Source: Rickettsiales bacterium
Lineage (GTDB): Bacteria > Pseudomonadota > Alphaproteobacteria > Rickettsiales > UBA3002
NCBI GenBank assembly: GCA_002725445.1
Contig: PBPD01000125.1
Location: 1 to 8,796, forward strand
DNA: 8,796 nt
Direction of reading: 5' to 3'
This document shows, in pieces, positions 1 to 6,474 of this stretch (its first letter is position 1; every line of letters begins with the position of its first letter). The translations under genes were made by a program, and so were the position numbers. Under the pieces are notes generated by a model, which saw only the letters and a list, made by a program, of their open reading frames with translations, searched no databases and had not been told where the DNA came from.

Positions 1-2
1 CG

Positions 3-458
3 GGGTGGCTTTTTGCGCATTTAACACGGTTGATTGGTAATCCACTCACGCCCCACACTGGCAATTTCGTGAAGATGGATGTGATATTGCATAAACGGCC
101 GGGCAAAGCGGGTGTGTATTGGCGACGCACCTATTATTACCCGGATCGCGCGCCTTATTCTGTGACGTCGGTAAAACGCACCAGTGCTTCAGGCGAAATG
201 CTGGAATGTGTGGGCGCGGGGTTTGGGATGATACTGCGCGTGTATGAACAGGATGCCATGCTGCATTTTAAGAGCGAGCGTTATTTCTGGCAGCTGGGGC
301 GTTTGCGTGTGCCTTTGCCGCATTGGCTATCGCCTGGTCAGACGCATGTGGTGCATGAGGATGTAGGAGAAGGCCGGTTTCGTTTCACTATCAACATGCA
401 GCATAAATGGCTGGGACGTACCTTCTATCAGACAGGGCTGTTCAAGCGGGAGGCGTAG
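3..458 (+). CDS. DUF4166 domain protein, 3' part only (5' end outside window)
   Basis: The reading frame is open from the first bases of the window (GWLFAHLTRLIGNPLTPHTG...), so the gene starts upstream; a TTG at position 30 is probably internal. The visible ~150 residues match the DUF4166 pattern and are clearly paralogous to the complete protein at 2323-2913. Both share an aromatic-rich beta section, a central G-x-G segment, a VPLP motif before a short helix, and a C-terminal H-x-L-x-G-x-x-F-x-x-x-G-x-F ending. DUF4166 is often the C-terminal half of proteins that begin with a saccharopine-dehydrogenase NAD(P)-binding domain, so this may be the tail of such a fusion; that cannot be seen here. 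The stop is two bases before the next gene's ATG, which indicates co-transcription. Biochemical function is unknown. Confidence 0.8.
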   Translation, partial: GWLFAHLTRLIGNPLTPHTGNFVKMDVILHKRPGKAGVYWRRTYYYPDRAPYSVTSVKRTSASGEMLECVGAGFGMILRVYEQDAMLHFKSERYFWQLGRLRVPLPHWLSPGQTHVVHEDVGEGRFRFTINMQHKWLGRTFYQTGLFKREA

Positions 459-460
459 CG

Positions 461-1918
461 ATGGAAATCATTATTATATTGAGCATTGTGCAGGGCATTA
501 TAGGCGCATTCGATCTGTTCTATCATCATGAATATCTGGAGCGGTTGCCATGGCGTAAAACCGCATCGACCGAGCTAAAACTGCACGGCATACGCAATTT
601 CTTTTATGCAGTGGTGTTTGCAAGCTTTGGTTGGCTGGCATGGCACGGTGCTTATGCATGGGTGTTTATGGCTATACTTGCCATCGAGGTGCTTATTACG
701 TTGTGGGATTTCGTGGAGGAAGATTTGTCGCGCGCATTGCCTGCAACCGAACGTGTTTCGCATACATTGCTTGCACTAAATTATGGCGCCATTCTGGCAC
801 TGTTTGTGCCGCTATGGCTGGAGTGGCAGGCGCAACCAGACGGATTTGCAACACATTATTACGGCTGGCTGAGCTGGGTGATGGCCGTGTTTGCCGCAGG
901 GGTTTTTCTATGGGGTATTCGTGATCTGACCAGCGGTATAAAACTTTCACATGCAAAGGAGAGAGCAATGAAACACACACCAGAATTGCAAGGGGCGCGC
1001 CAACGCATATTGGTGGCGGGTGGTTCCGGCTTTGTAGGTGCGCCGTTATGTCAGCTGCTTATTGCGCAGGGCCACGATGTCACTATTATCACGCGCGACA
1101 TTGAGCGCGCAGCGGCCAAGTTTGACCAGCGTGTAGCGTTTGTTCAATCGGCCGATGCGCTGCATAAGGATGACATATTCGATGCGGTGATCAATCTGAC
1201 AGGAGAGCCCATTGCGCAACGCTGGAGCCAGGCCGTTAAAGCGCGAATTGTTGAAAGCCGGCTGGAAAGTATCGCCTCTCTGGCGCGCTATCTTGCGCGT
1301 GCCGTCAGTAAACCACATGTGTATGTGCAGGCGTCGGCCATTGGCGTGTATGGGCTGGATGCAAACGCCACCTTTACCGAAGAGACGACACCGCGTAGCA
1401 CGCCAGAAAGCTTTAGCGAGTCGGTATGTTTACAATTGGAAGACGCAACAGACCGCATTGCGAAGATGGGTATTCGTACATGCTTGCTGCGTATTGGTCT
1501 GGTGCTGGAAAAAGATGGCGGAATATTATCGCAGTTGCTGTTTCCGTTTGAGTTTGGGCTGGGCGGTAAGGTTGGCGATGGCGAGCAATGGATGTCGTGG
1601 ATTCATCGCGATGATGTGATTGGGCTTATTTATCACGCCGTAAATAATGACGGGGTAGAAGGCGCATTGAATGTAACTGCGCCCGAACCTGTCCCACAAA
1701 AAATATTCGCCAAAACGATGGGGCGTATTATGCGGCGGCCTACCTGGTTGCGTATGCCAGCATGTCAGGTGAAGCTGATGTTTGGTGCCATGGGCAAAGA
1801 ATTGCTGCTTGGCGGGCAGAAAGTGTTGCCCAAACGGGCGATGGATTCGGGTTACAAATTCGCATACCCGGAATTGGAAACGGCGCTGCAAGCGATTTTA
1901 AAACAAAGGCATGGCTAA
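461..1918 (+). CDS. Membrane-anchored TIGR01777-family NAD(P)-dependent epimerase
   Basis: This 485-residue protein has two parts. Residues 1-160 are hydrophobic, with about four membrane segments (near 2-20, 43-82, 101-120, 135-155) separated by conserved-looking charged stretches such as EYLERLPWR and DFVEEDLSRALPATERV. Residues 181-485 are a TIGR01777/YfcH-type extended short-chain dehydrogenase. It has a Rossmann loop GGSGFVG (187-193), the S-x-x-x-x-Y-G signature (S292, Y297), and a C-terminal DUF1731 segment with LLLGGQKVLPKRAMDSGYKF and a final YPELETAL. The substrate of this family is unknown. ATG 461 is chosen because GGGAGG (448-453) lies 7 bases upstream; an upstream in-frame start at 407 would run through the previous gene. 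The gene overlaps the DCC gene by 8 bases. A second in-frame start with a strong ribosome site exists at 968. Confidence 0.9.
   Translation: MEIIIILSIVQGIIGAFDLFYHHEYLERLPWRKTASTELKLHGIRNFFYAVVFASFGWLAWHGAYAWVFMAILAIEVLITLWDFVEEDLSRALPATERVSHTLLALNYGAILALFVPLWLEWQAQPDGFATHYYGWLSWVMAVFAAGVFLWGIRDLTSGIKLSHAKERAMKHTPELQGARQRILVAGGSGFVGAPLCQLLIAQGHDVTIITRDIERAAAKFDQRVAFVQSADALHKDDIFDAVINLTGEPIAQRWSQAVKARIVESRLESIASLARYLARAVSKPHVYVQASAIGVYGLDANATFTEETTPRSTPESFSESVCLQLEDATDRIAKMGIRTCLLRIGLVLEKDGGILSQLLFPFEFGLGGKVGDGEQWMSWIHRDDVIGLIYHAVNNDGVEGALNVTAPEPVPQKIFAKTMGRIMRRPTWLRMPACQVKLMFGAMGKELLLGGQKVLPKRAMDSGYKFAYPELETALQAILKQRHG
956..970 (+). promoter_or_regulatory. Internal ribosome binding site and in-frame ATG between the two domains
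   Basis: AAGGAGA at 956-962 is followed by a 5-base spacer and ATG at 968-970, in frame with the surrounding gene (Met170). It falls exactly in the linker between the membrane part and the Rossmann domain. It could allow a separate soluble epimerase of about 316 residues, or be a relic of the time before two adjacent genes fused. Use in the cell is inference. Confidence 0.5.
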
Positions 1919-2330
1919 GATGAATAATGATAGCAACATAGTGTATTTCGTATATGACGGTGAGTGCCCGATTTGTCAGGCGGGGGCCTCTATGTTCACT
2001 GTGAAGCAAGCGGTTGGGCAGGTGCAAACAGTCGATGCCCGCACCGAAAAACACCATCCTGTTATGCAGGAAATATACGAGGCGCAACTTGATTTAGATG
2101 AGGGGATGGTCATTAAATATGAGGGGGAGCTGTATCAGGGCGATGAAGCGCTGCACCACATGGCACGGCTTGGTGCGGATGATAATGTGCTGAATGCTAT
2201 CAATAATCGTTTGTTTGCATCCAGAACCTTTGCCCGACTTTCCTATCCGTCTATGCGTGCTGTGCGCAATGTGGCGTTAAAACTCAAGGGGGTAGGGAGA
2301 ATCCGTAACTTAGAAGCACACAATGAATGA
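1911..2330 (+). CDS. DCC/DUF393 family thiol-disulfide oxidoreductase-like protein
   Basis: This 139-residue protein opens with YFVYDGECPICQAG; the D-G-x-C-P-x-C motif (D16, C19, C22) defines the DCC family (DUF393), a small thioredoxin-like group. A second conserved-looking block, YEGELYQGDEALHHMARLG, matches the usual 'G...G..A' region after the redox motif. No signal peptide or membrane segment is seen, so it is probably cytoplasmic. Two ATGs are possible, at 1911 (overlapping the epimerase stop by 8 bases, weak AAAGG upstream) and 1920; I keep the first. It overlaps the next gene by 8 bases, so it sits inside a translationally coupled operon. The redox role is inferred from the CxxC; no substrate is known. 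Confidence 0.88.
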   Translation: MAKMNNDSNIVYFVYDGECPICQAGASMFTVKQAVGQVQTVDARTEKHHPVMQEIYEAQLDLDEGMVIKYEGELYQGDEALHHMARLGADDNVLNAINNRLFASRTFARLSYPSMRAVRNVALKLKGVGRIRNLEAHNE

Positions 2331-2913
2331 AGCGCCTTATATTTTCCAACCCATCTTCGGCAATGACTGGGAGCGTATGCCGCCTGTGATGCGTGCGCAT
2401 TATGGCGTGCGGTCTGCCAGCGATGATACGGTAGTGGTGAAGGGATGGCTGGATGTGCGCATGAGCTGGCCGGTGCGTATAGCGTCGCGCTTGCTGGGTG
2501 TGCTGGTGCCCTATAACGGCAATAAGGTGCCCGTGCAGGTCACGTTCACCGGTGATGCAGCAGGGCAGTTTTATTTTGACCGGGCGTTTGATTTTGGCGC
2601 GCGCGGTGTATGCCATTTTCGCTCAGTCCTGCAACCTGTCGGCGGCGACGAGGTGATGGAATGGATGGGCTATGGTGTTGGCTGGCGCTGCGCCTATCAG
2701 TGGAACGGCGAACGGGTTATACTTAAGCATCGCGGCTATGTGCTGCGTGTGTTTGGGCGGTGTGTGCCATTGCCGCTGGAGTTGCTGCTCGGCAAAGGCT
2801 ATGCTGAAGAAACGCCGATCAGCGACACATGTTTTGCCATGTGGACACACACAAAACATCCACTGTTTGGCGAGATGTTCCGCTATGCGGGGGAGTTTGA
2901 GGTGAAGAAATGA
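2323..2913 (+). CDS. DUF4166 domain protein, complete stand-alone copy
   Basis: This is a soluble-looking 196-residue protein. The N-terminus (YIFQPIFGNDWERMPPVMRAHY) is typical of DUF4166 domains, where a 'W..LP..v...H' start is common. The rest aligns along its length with the truncated protein at the window's left edge: a V-x-V-x-F strand, paired aromatic strands around FYFDRAFDF, VLRVFGRCVPLPLELLLG, and HPLFGEMFRYAGEF at the end. In many bacteria this domain is fused behind a saccharopine-dehydrogenase-like domain; here it is separate, with that domain encoded later in the same operon (4592-5671). ATG 2323 overlaps the DCC gene by 8 bases and its end overlaps the next ATG by 4 (ATGA). Molecular function is unknown. 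Confidence 0.85.
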   Translation: MNEAPYIFQPIFGNDWERMPPVMRAHYGVRSASDDTVVVKGWLDVRMSWPVRIASRLLGVLVPYNGNKVPVQVTFTGDAAGQFYFDRAFDFGARGVCHFRSVLQPVGGDEVMEWMGYGVGWRCAYQWNGERVILKHRGYVLRVFGRCVPLPLELLLGKGYAEETPISDTCFAMWTHTKHPLFGEMFRYAGEFEVKK

Positions 2914-3332
2914 GGGCTAAGCGTACATTGGGTCAGTTATTAAAAATGCTCTGTGTGCTTTTTGTACTATTTCTCGTATATGCGTTTTATCAGTTTATTC
3001 ATGCGCCCTTTACAGGCGCTGAATTTAATCGAGCGAGCTGGCTGGCAAATGCGAGAAGCGCTGAGCAATGGTATGAATACCGAGTGGAAACACGAGACCA
3101 CTGCCCACGCGGGGCGATGTATTCAGATTTAGAGCATAACTATTTGACGGTGGGTAAACGAAAAGCAGATATAGTCACACTCTTGGGTGAGCCGGATTTT
3201 ATCCCGAATCAAAAAGAGTATTGCATCGCTTATTGGCTAGGCTTTTGCAGCGGGTTTCGTATTGATCTGGACTCGCTGAATATTTGTTTCAAAGAGGGCA
3301 GAATGGCTGAGGTCTATCATGCCCAGCACTGA
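2910..3332 (+). CDS. Small membrane-anchored Cys-containing protein, function unknown
   Basis: The protein has 140 residues. A basic start (MRAKR) and one hydrophobic segment (about 10-30) predict an N-terminal anchor with the remaining ~110 residues outside the cytoplasm. That domain has four cysteines (C65, C105, C113, C126), which could form disulfides. The stretch YLTVGKRKADIVTLLGEPD (about 78-96) resembles the 'G.....V..LLG.P' pattern of BamE/SmpA-like folds, but there is no lipobox, and I do not assign it there. The start overlaps the DUF4166 stop (ATGA), so translation is probably coupled. Its last 14 bases overlap the start of the broken dehydrogenase copy at 3319. GC is lower than in neighbouring genes in most of the stretches sampled. 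Confidence 0.7.
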   Translation: MRAKRTLGQLLKMLCVLFVLFLVYAFYQFIHAPFTGAEFNRASWLANARSAEQWYEYRVETRDHCPRGAMYSDLEHNYLTVGKRKADIVTLLGEPDFIPNQKEYCIAYWLGFCSGFRIDLDSLNICFKEGRMAEVYHAQH

Positions 3333-3417
3333 TGCAATCCTCATCCTGGGCGGGTATGACAATTTCGGCAAGCGTATCGCGCACGCGCTGGTGAAGGTAG
3401 GTAGGGCAAGGAAATGA
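3319..3417 (+). pseudogene. Broken 5' end of a saccharopine-dehydrogenase-like gene
   Basis: A 32-codon frame from ATG 3319 reads MPSTDAILILGGYDNFGKRI and then AHALVKVGRARK before a stop at 3415. Residues 7-26 are nearly the same as residues 4-23 of the full dehydrogenase at 4592 (LILGGYGNFGKRIAHALVK). Homology stops abruptly at 3397, after which the sequence belongs to the next gene. The third Rossmann glycine is Asp here (GGYD instead of GGYG), consistent with decay or a different origin. It overlaps the preceding gene by 14 bases, as an operon gene start would, so this may be the original start of the dehydrogenase before something came between. A short functional leader peptide is possible but less likely. 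Confidence 0.75.
3340..3397 (+). repeat. Direct repeat A, left copy (dehydrogenase 5' end)
   Basis: These 58 bases match 4604-4661 at 53 positions by hand alignment, in the same orientation and 1264 bases apart. Two of the five differences are adjacent and give the Gly-to-Asp change in the Rossmann loop; the other three fall in third codon positions. It lies between the Cys-rich gene and the unknown membrane-protein gene. Confidence 0.9.
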
Positions 3418-4603
3418 TAGAAGGGATGATTGAAGCTGAGCTGTTGATAAATGGTGTAATCATCGCCTTAGTGCTTGCCTCATTTGCAGTCCGAAAGATG
3501 CGGATTAAAAAAACCGTGGCGAGAAAACTGCAAACAATTTCCATTTTTCTGGCGAGTAGTTTGTTGCTGTTGGTGTGCTGGGTGTTCCCTGTTGAAGAAC
3601 ATCAAAAAACACTTTCTCTGGTTCTGGTTTGTCTTGGCTATCTGTTTGTATTGATACGTGTGGTGTCTTACGTGGTTTACCATCCGGCGTTCAGAATCAG
3701 CCATGTTCACACCCCGGTATTTAGCTCGCCAAGTATCATCAAGGACGTCCCAGACAGGGATATCAATATTATAGGTGATCGTTTGGATGATGGCGTGTTT
3801 AGCCGTTACATTGGCGTTATTATGCATGGTGAGTCTCTGGTTCCTTTTCAGATGGAAGCGGGACAAATAATCGGTGAGCTGGATGGTACGCCGATAATCT
3901 ATAGTAACGTTACGCATATTGGTGATGATCTTTTGTTATTGAAGGGGGGCGGCAAATCACCGGTTCGCTATAATAAGGAACTATTTCGCTCAAGTACGCA
4001 TCATGGATATGATTTTGAGAGCGAAGAAGCGTTGCGGGAGGTGGCAGAAAAAATCCGCGACAACGTCAAATTTCTTTTCAAGGATGGGCAGGATATTCTC
4101 GCCTATTGTATTGATTGCAGCATAGATTCAGAGCCATTGGTGGTGGTTTCTGAGTATGAAAATATACATAGATTCAGAAACATGGTGCGCTATAACACAT
4201 TGACATCCAGTTCATTTCAGCGCTTGCGTGGTTTTGTTGCTGGCCGGGTTTCACTATACGCTAGCAGACGCGCCGTGTCACATGCTGAAACGCGCAAGGC
4301 GGATGCTGTCACGAAAAATATTTCCAAGTTTTTGATAGAGCATCATGAAAAGCGTAAAGAGAATATTGGCCTTGCCAAGAAGTGGCTGGTGCAACATGAA
4401 GCAGAAATAAAGGATACACAATCACTCTATGACGTCGTCAAAAAAGCTGGCGTTGACTCCTCTTTTTCGGATGCTTTGCTTTATCTTCTTGCAACAAAAA
4501 GATATCCTGCAATCAAAGATTTTGCTGCGTTTGAGGATCAGATGCAAAAGCAAATGTTGCATGACGCTCACACATTGTTTGGTGAGGTGTAATGCACTGT
4601 GTT
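3398..4603 (+). other. Cargo module A: low-GC single-gene insert between gene-end repeats
   Basis: This segment lies between the two copies of direct repeat A and holds essentially one gene (3414-4592), with 16 bases before it and 11 after it. A 60-base sample (3901-3960) is 25/60 GC by hand count, against 42/60 for 5281-5340 in the dehydrogenase. No transposase, integrase or terminal inverted repeats are seen. I infer an acquired segment, with the repeat copies marking its limits; an old tandem duplication with partial deletion is the alternative. Confidence 0.55.
3414..4592 (+). CDS. Membrane protein of unknown family with large C-terminal soluble domain
   Basis: I do not recognise this 392-residue protein. 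It has three predicted membrane segments (about 8-26, 40-60, 66-89) with basic residues between the first two (RKMRIKKTVARK), then a ~300-residue soluble part. Residues 115-240 look beta-rich (VIMHGESLVPFQ, QIIGELDGTPIIYSNVTHIGDDLLLLKGGG) with C232-x-x-C235. Residues 290-390 look helical, highly charged and possibly coiled (AETRKADAVTKNISKFLIEHHEKRKENIGLAKKWLVQHEAEIK). No catalytic motif was identified. Start ATG 3414 has AGGTAGGG at 3399-3406, just after the end of repeat A, so the ribosome site arises at the junction. Its stop overlaps the dehydrogenase ATG by one base. It is low in GC and flanked by repeats, so probably acquired. A sensor or an anti-phage protein is conceivable, but nothing in the sequence proves it. 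Confidence 0.8.
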   Translation: MIEGMIEAELLINGVIIALVLASFAVRKMRIKKTVARKLQTISIFLASSLLLLVCWVFPVEEHQKTLSLVLVCLGYLFVLIRVVSYVVYHPAFRISHVHTPVFSSPSIIKDVPDRDINIIGDRLDDGVFSRYIGVIMHGESLVPFQMEAGQIIGELDGTPIIYSNVTHIGDDLLLLKGGGKSPVRYNKELFRSSTHHGYDFESEEALREVAEKIRDNVKFLFKDGQDILAYCIDCSIDSEPLVVVSEYENIHRFRNMVRYNTLTSSSFQRLRGFVAGRVSLYASRRAVSHAETRKADAVTKNISKFLIEHHEKRKENIGLAKKWLVQHEAEIKDTQSLYDVVKKAGVDSSFSDALLYLLATKRYPAIKDFAAFEDQMQKQMLHDAHTLFGEV

Positions 4604-5671
4604 CTCATTCTAGGCGGGTATGGAAATTTCGGCAAGCGCATCGCGCACGCGCTGGTGAAGGCTGGGGTGCCTGTTATTATTGCAGGGCGCAACCGTGACA
4701 AAGCCGAGGCGCTGACGGCTGCGCTGGGAGAGTTGGCGCAGGCCGCTGTGTTCGATGCCAACGCAGCATTGGATGCGCAGTTGCAAGCACTCAAACCTGC
4801 CGTTGTCGTCAATACGTGTGGGCCTTTTCAAAACGCGGATTACCGCATCGCCGAGAGCTGCATCCGGCATGGCGTGCATTATATTGATCTGGCCGACGGG
4901 CGAGAGTTTGTCACTGGTATTTCGACGCTTGATGCCAGCGCTAAAGCCGCAGGCGTGGCGGTTATCAGCGGTGCGAGCAGCGTGCCGGGTTTGTCTTCGG
5001 CGGTGGTGGAGCATTTTAGGGACGAATTTGCCGAGATTGACGAAATGATATTCGGCATCAGCCCCGGCCAGCAAGCCGAGCGTGGCCCTGCGACCACCAG
5101 AGGCGTATTGAGCTATGTCGGCAAGCCACTGAAACCCTATGCGGGGCATCCGAAGCCCTATGGGTGGCAGAATTTGTATCGGCAGGACTATCCCGAACTG
5201 GGTAAACGCTGGTTGGCAAACTGCGATGTACCGGATCTGGATTTGCTGCCCGAGCGTTATGGCATAAAGTCGATTCGCTTCTCGGCAGGGTTGGAGCTCG
5301 CGCCGTTGCATCTGGGGCTGTGGGCGCTGTCGTGGCTGGTGCGCGCCGGGTTGCCGTTGCATCTTCCGGCTTTTTCGGGCGCGCTATTGCAAGCGGCAAA
5401 CTGGTTTGATCGTTTCGGCTCAGCCGATGGCGGGATGCATGTGATTTTGCGTGGCAAGGGCGTGGATGGTGCACCACATGAGCGCCGTTGGTTCATTATT
5501 GCGCGCGATGGCTCTGGCCCGCATATTCCAACCGTGCCAGCCATTGTGCTGGCAAAAAAGCTTGCCGCATCGCAGACACCAAACGCAGGCGCGCAGGCCT
5601 GTGTGGGGCTGGTGAGTCTGGCGGAATATATGGCATATCTGGAGGCTATGAATATTGTCACTGTCACATAA
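4592..5671 (+). CDS. Saccharopine-dehydrogenase-like NAD(P)-binding oxidoreductase
   Basis: This 359-residue protein starts directly with a Rossmann fold: VLILGGYGNFGKRIAHALVKAG (3-24, glycines 8, 9, 11, 14), then strand two ending in IIAGRN, which suggests NADP through the Arg. The block VVVNTCGPFQNADYRIAESCIRHGVHYIDLADGREFV (about 71-107) is the hallmark of saccharopine-dehydrogenase-like proteins (NTxGPF, YxDLxxG). The C-terminal half has a hydrophobic helix pair (about 231-262) and ends HIPTVPAIVLAKKLA...GLVSLAEYMAYLEAMNI. True saccharopine dehydrogenation is unlikely; proteins of this subgroup have unknown substrates and are often fused to DUF4166, encoded separately here at 2323. ATG 4592 overlaps the previous stop by one base with GAGG at 4584-4587. 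Its 5' end is duplicated at 3340-3397, so its start may have been rebuilt. Confidence 0.87.
   Translation: MHCVLILGGYGNFGKRIAHALVKAGVPVIIAGRNRDKAEALTAALGELAQAAVFDANAALDAQLQALKPAVVVNTCGPFQNADYRIAESCIRHGVHYIDLADGREFVTGISTLDASAKAAGVAVISGASSVPGLSSAVVEHFRDEFAEIDEMIFGISPGQQAERGPATTRGVLSYVGKPLKPYAGHPKPYGWQNLYRQDYPELGKRWLANCDVPDLDLLPERYGIKSIRFSAGLELAPLHLGLWALSWLVRAGLPLHLPAFSGALLQAANWFDRFGSADGGMHVILRGKGVDGAPHERRWFIIARDGSGPHIPTVPAIVLAKKLAASQTPNAGAQACVGLVSLAEYMAYLEAMNIVTVT
4604..4661 (+). repeat. Direct repeat A, right copy (inside intact dehydrogenase gene)
   Basis: This is the partner of 3340-3397 (53 of 58 bases match). It encodes the Rossmann loop and first helix (codons 5-23) of the full dehydrogenase. 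Upstream of the repeat the two copies diverge, apart from a shared ATGCA that lies in different frames and at slightly different distances. Confidence 0.9.
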
Positions 5672-5678
5672 TTGTAAA

Positions 5679-5707
5679 ACGACTAATCGACAGTAACTGA
5701 GTATAGT
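5679..5707 (+). promoter_or_regulatory. Weak possible promoter for the deaminase gene, possibly leaderless
   Basis: TATAGT at 5702-5707 resembles a -10 box and ACGACT at 5679-5684, with a 17-base spacer, is a poor -35 (3 of 6). Transcription would start at about the ATG at 5714, and no Shine-Dalgarno is visible before that ATG, so a leaderless transcript is possible. The 42-base gap after the dehydrogenase stop is also short enough for read-through. Confidence 0.3.
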
Positions 5708-5713
5708 CAGCGC

Positions 5714-6472
5714 ATGGAAGAGAATAATTTAGTAGGCTATGCCACGCAATTAAAAGCGGATCCGCGATTGCTGCATCTATTGGTGGCCACTGCGAAGCAA
5801 TCTAATTCGCCTGTCATTCGTTATGGTGCTGTGGCGCTTGATGAAGAGGGCAATGTGGCTGGCACGGGCTATAGTAAAATGGCCGAAACAGAGGCAGAAA
5901 AGCGCTGGGGCGATGAACATACTCCTCCGCGGCTGCATGCGGAGATGAATGCGCTCTGCAATGCGGAAAGCAACGGCTATGATGTGTCACGGTTAGAGCT
6001 CTATATTTTGCCGCTTTCGCCTGCCGATAACCCCGCTAAACCGGCCGGCTATATTATGCTGCGTGACATGGAGCACACGCCTTGTTTTTCTTGCAGCAGC
6101 TGCGGCCCAAAGCTGGAGAAGCTTGGCATTGAGGTGAATGTGTTTAACGGCGAGCGCGGATGGGAAACCATCTCGCCCGAACAGGCAAAGCGCGACGGGG
6201 AGAGGCTTGCAGAGCTGGAGCGCGAAACAGGCAGACGTTGCAGGGCTGGCTCTATTCCTGGTTCTATCATTACCGAGCCGCCACTCGACATTGCGGGCTA
6301 CCGTTATATTCCTGCGCTGCTGAGCGACATGGATGACATTGGTTTTTCTATTAGTCCGGAACAACACGCACGCTATGAGCAGGCATCTGCTGCGCACGAT
6401 CTGCCCGTAACGATGCAGGGGGATATAAGCCATTTAGGGCGCAAACCCCGTGGCGATATCGCTTTGGGATAG
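5714..6472 (+). CDS. Zinc-dependent deaminase-fold protein (cytidine/dCMP deaminase-like) with long C-terminal extension
   Basis: The 252-residue protein carries the two zinc motifs of the cytidine deaminase superfamily: HAEMNAL with H75 as ligand and E77 as proton shuttle, and PCFSC with C124 and C127 as ligands. C130 follows closely (CFSCSSC). The N-terminal part (LLVATAKQSNSPVIRYGAVALDEEGNVAGTGYS) fits the first helix and strands, including the early 'GAV' strand. Normal members are about 130-160 residues; here some 110 residues follow the core, with a charged helix (PEQAKRDGERLAELERETGRR) and a tail ending HLGRKPRGDIALG. I cannot say whether the substrate is a nucleoside, a nucleotide, a base or tRNA. 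Start ATG 5714 has no good ribosome site; it is the first ATG after the dehydrogenase stop. It is followed by the broken hydrolase end. Confidence 0.8.
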   Translation: MEENNLVGYATQLKADPRLLHLLVATAKQSNSPVIRYGAVALDEEGNVAGTGYSKMAETEAEKRWGDEHTPPRLHAEMNALCNAESNGYDVSRLELYILPLSPADNPAKPAGYIMLRDMEHTPCFSCSSCGPKLEKLGIEVNVFNGERGWETISPEQAKRDGERLAELERETGRRCRAGSIPGSIITEPPLDIAGYRYIPALLSDMDDIGFSISPEQHARYEQASAAHDLPVTMQGDISHLGRKPRGDIALG

Positions 6473-6474
6473 AA

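Noticed and set aside
407..460. Longer epimerase start 54 bases upstream of ATG 461
   Set aside because: It lies inside the preceding DUF4166 gene, while ATG 461 has a good GGGAGG at the right distance and begins the membrane segment.
3398..4603. Insertion sequence or transposon
   Set aside because: No transposase-like gene, no terminal inverted repeats, and the flanking duplication (58 bases, diverged) is too long for a target-site duplication.
4610..5362. A 250-codon open frame on the minus strand
   Set aside because: It lies wholly inside the dehydrogenase gene, has the Arg/Gln/His-rich composition of an antisense shadow and shows no family motif.
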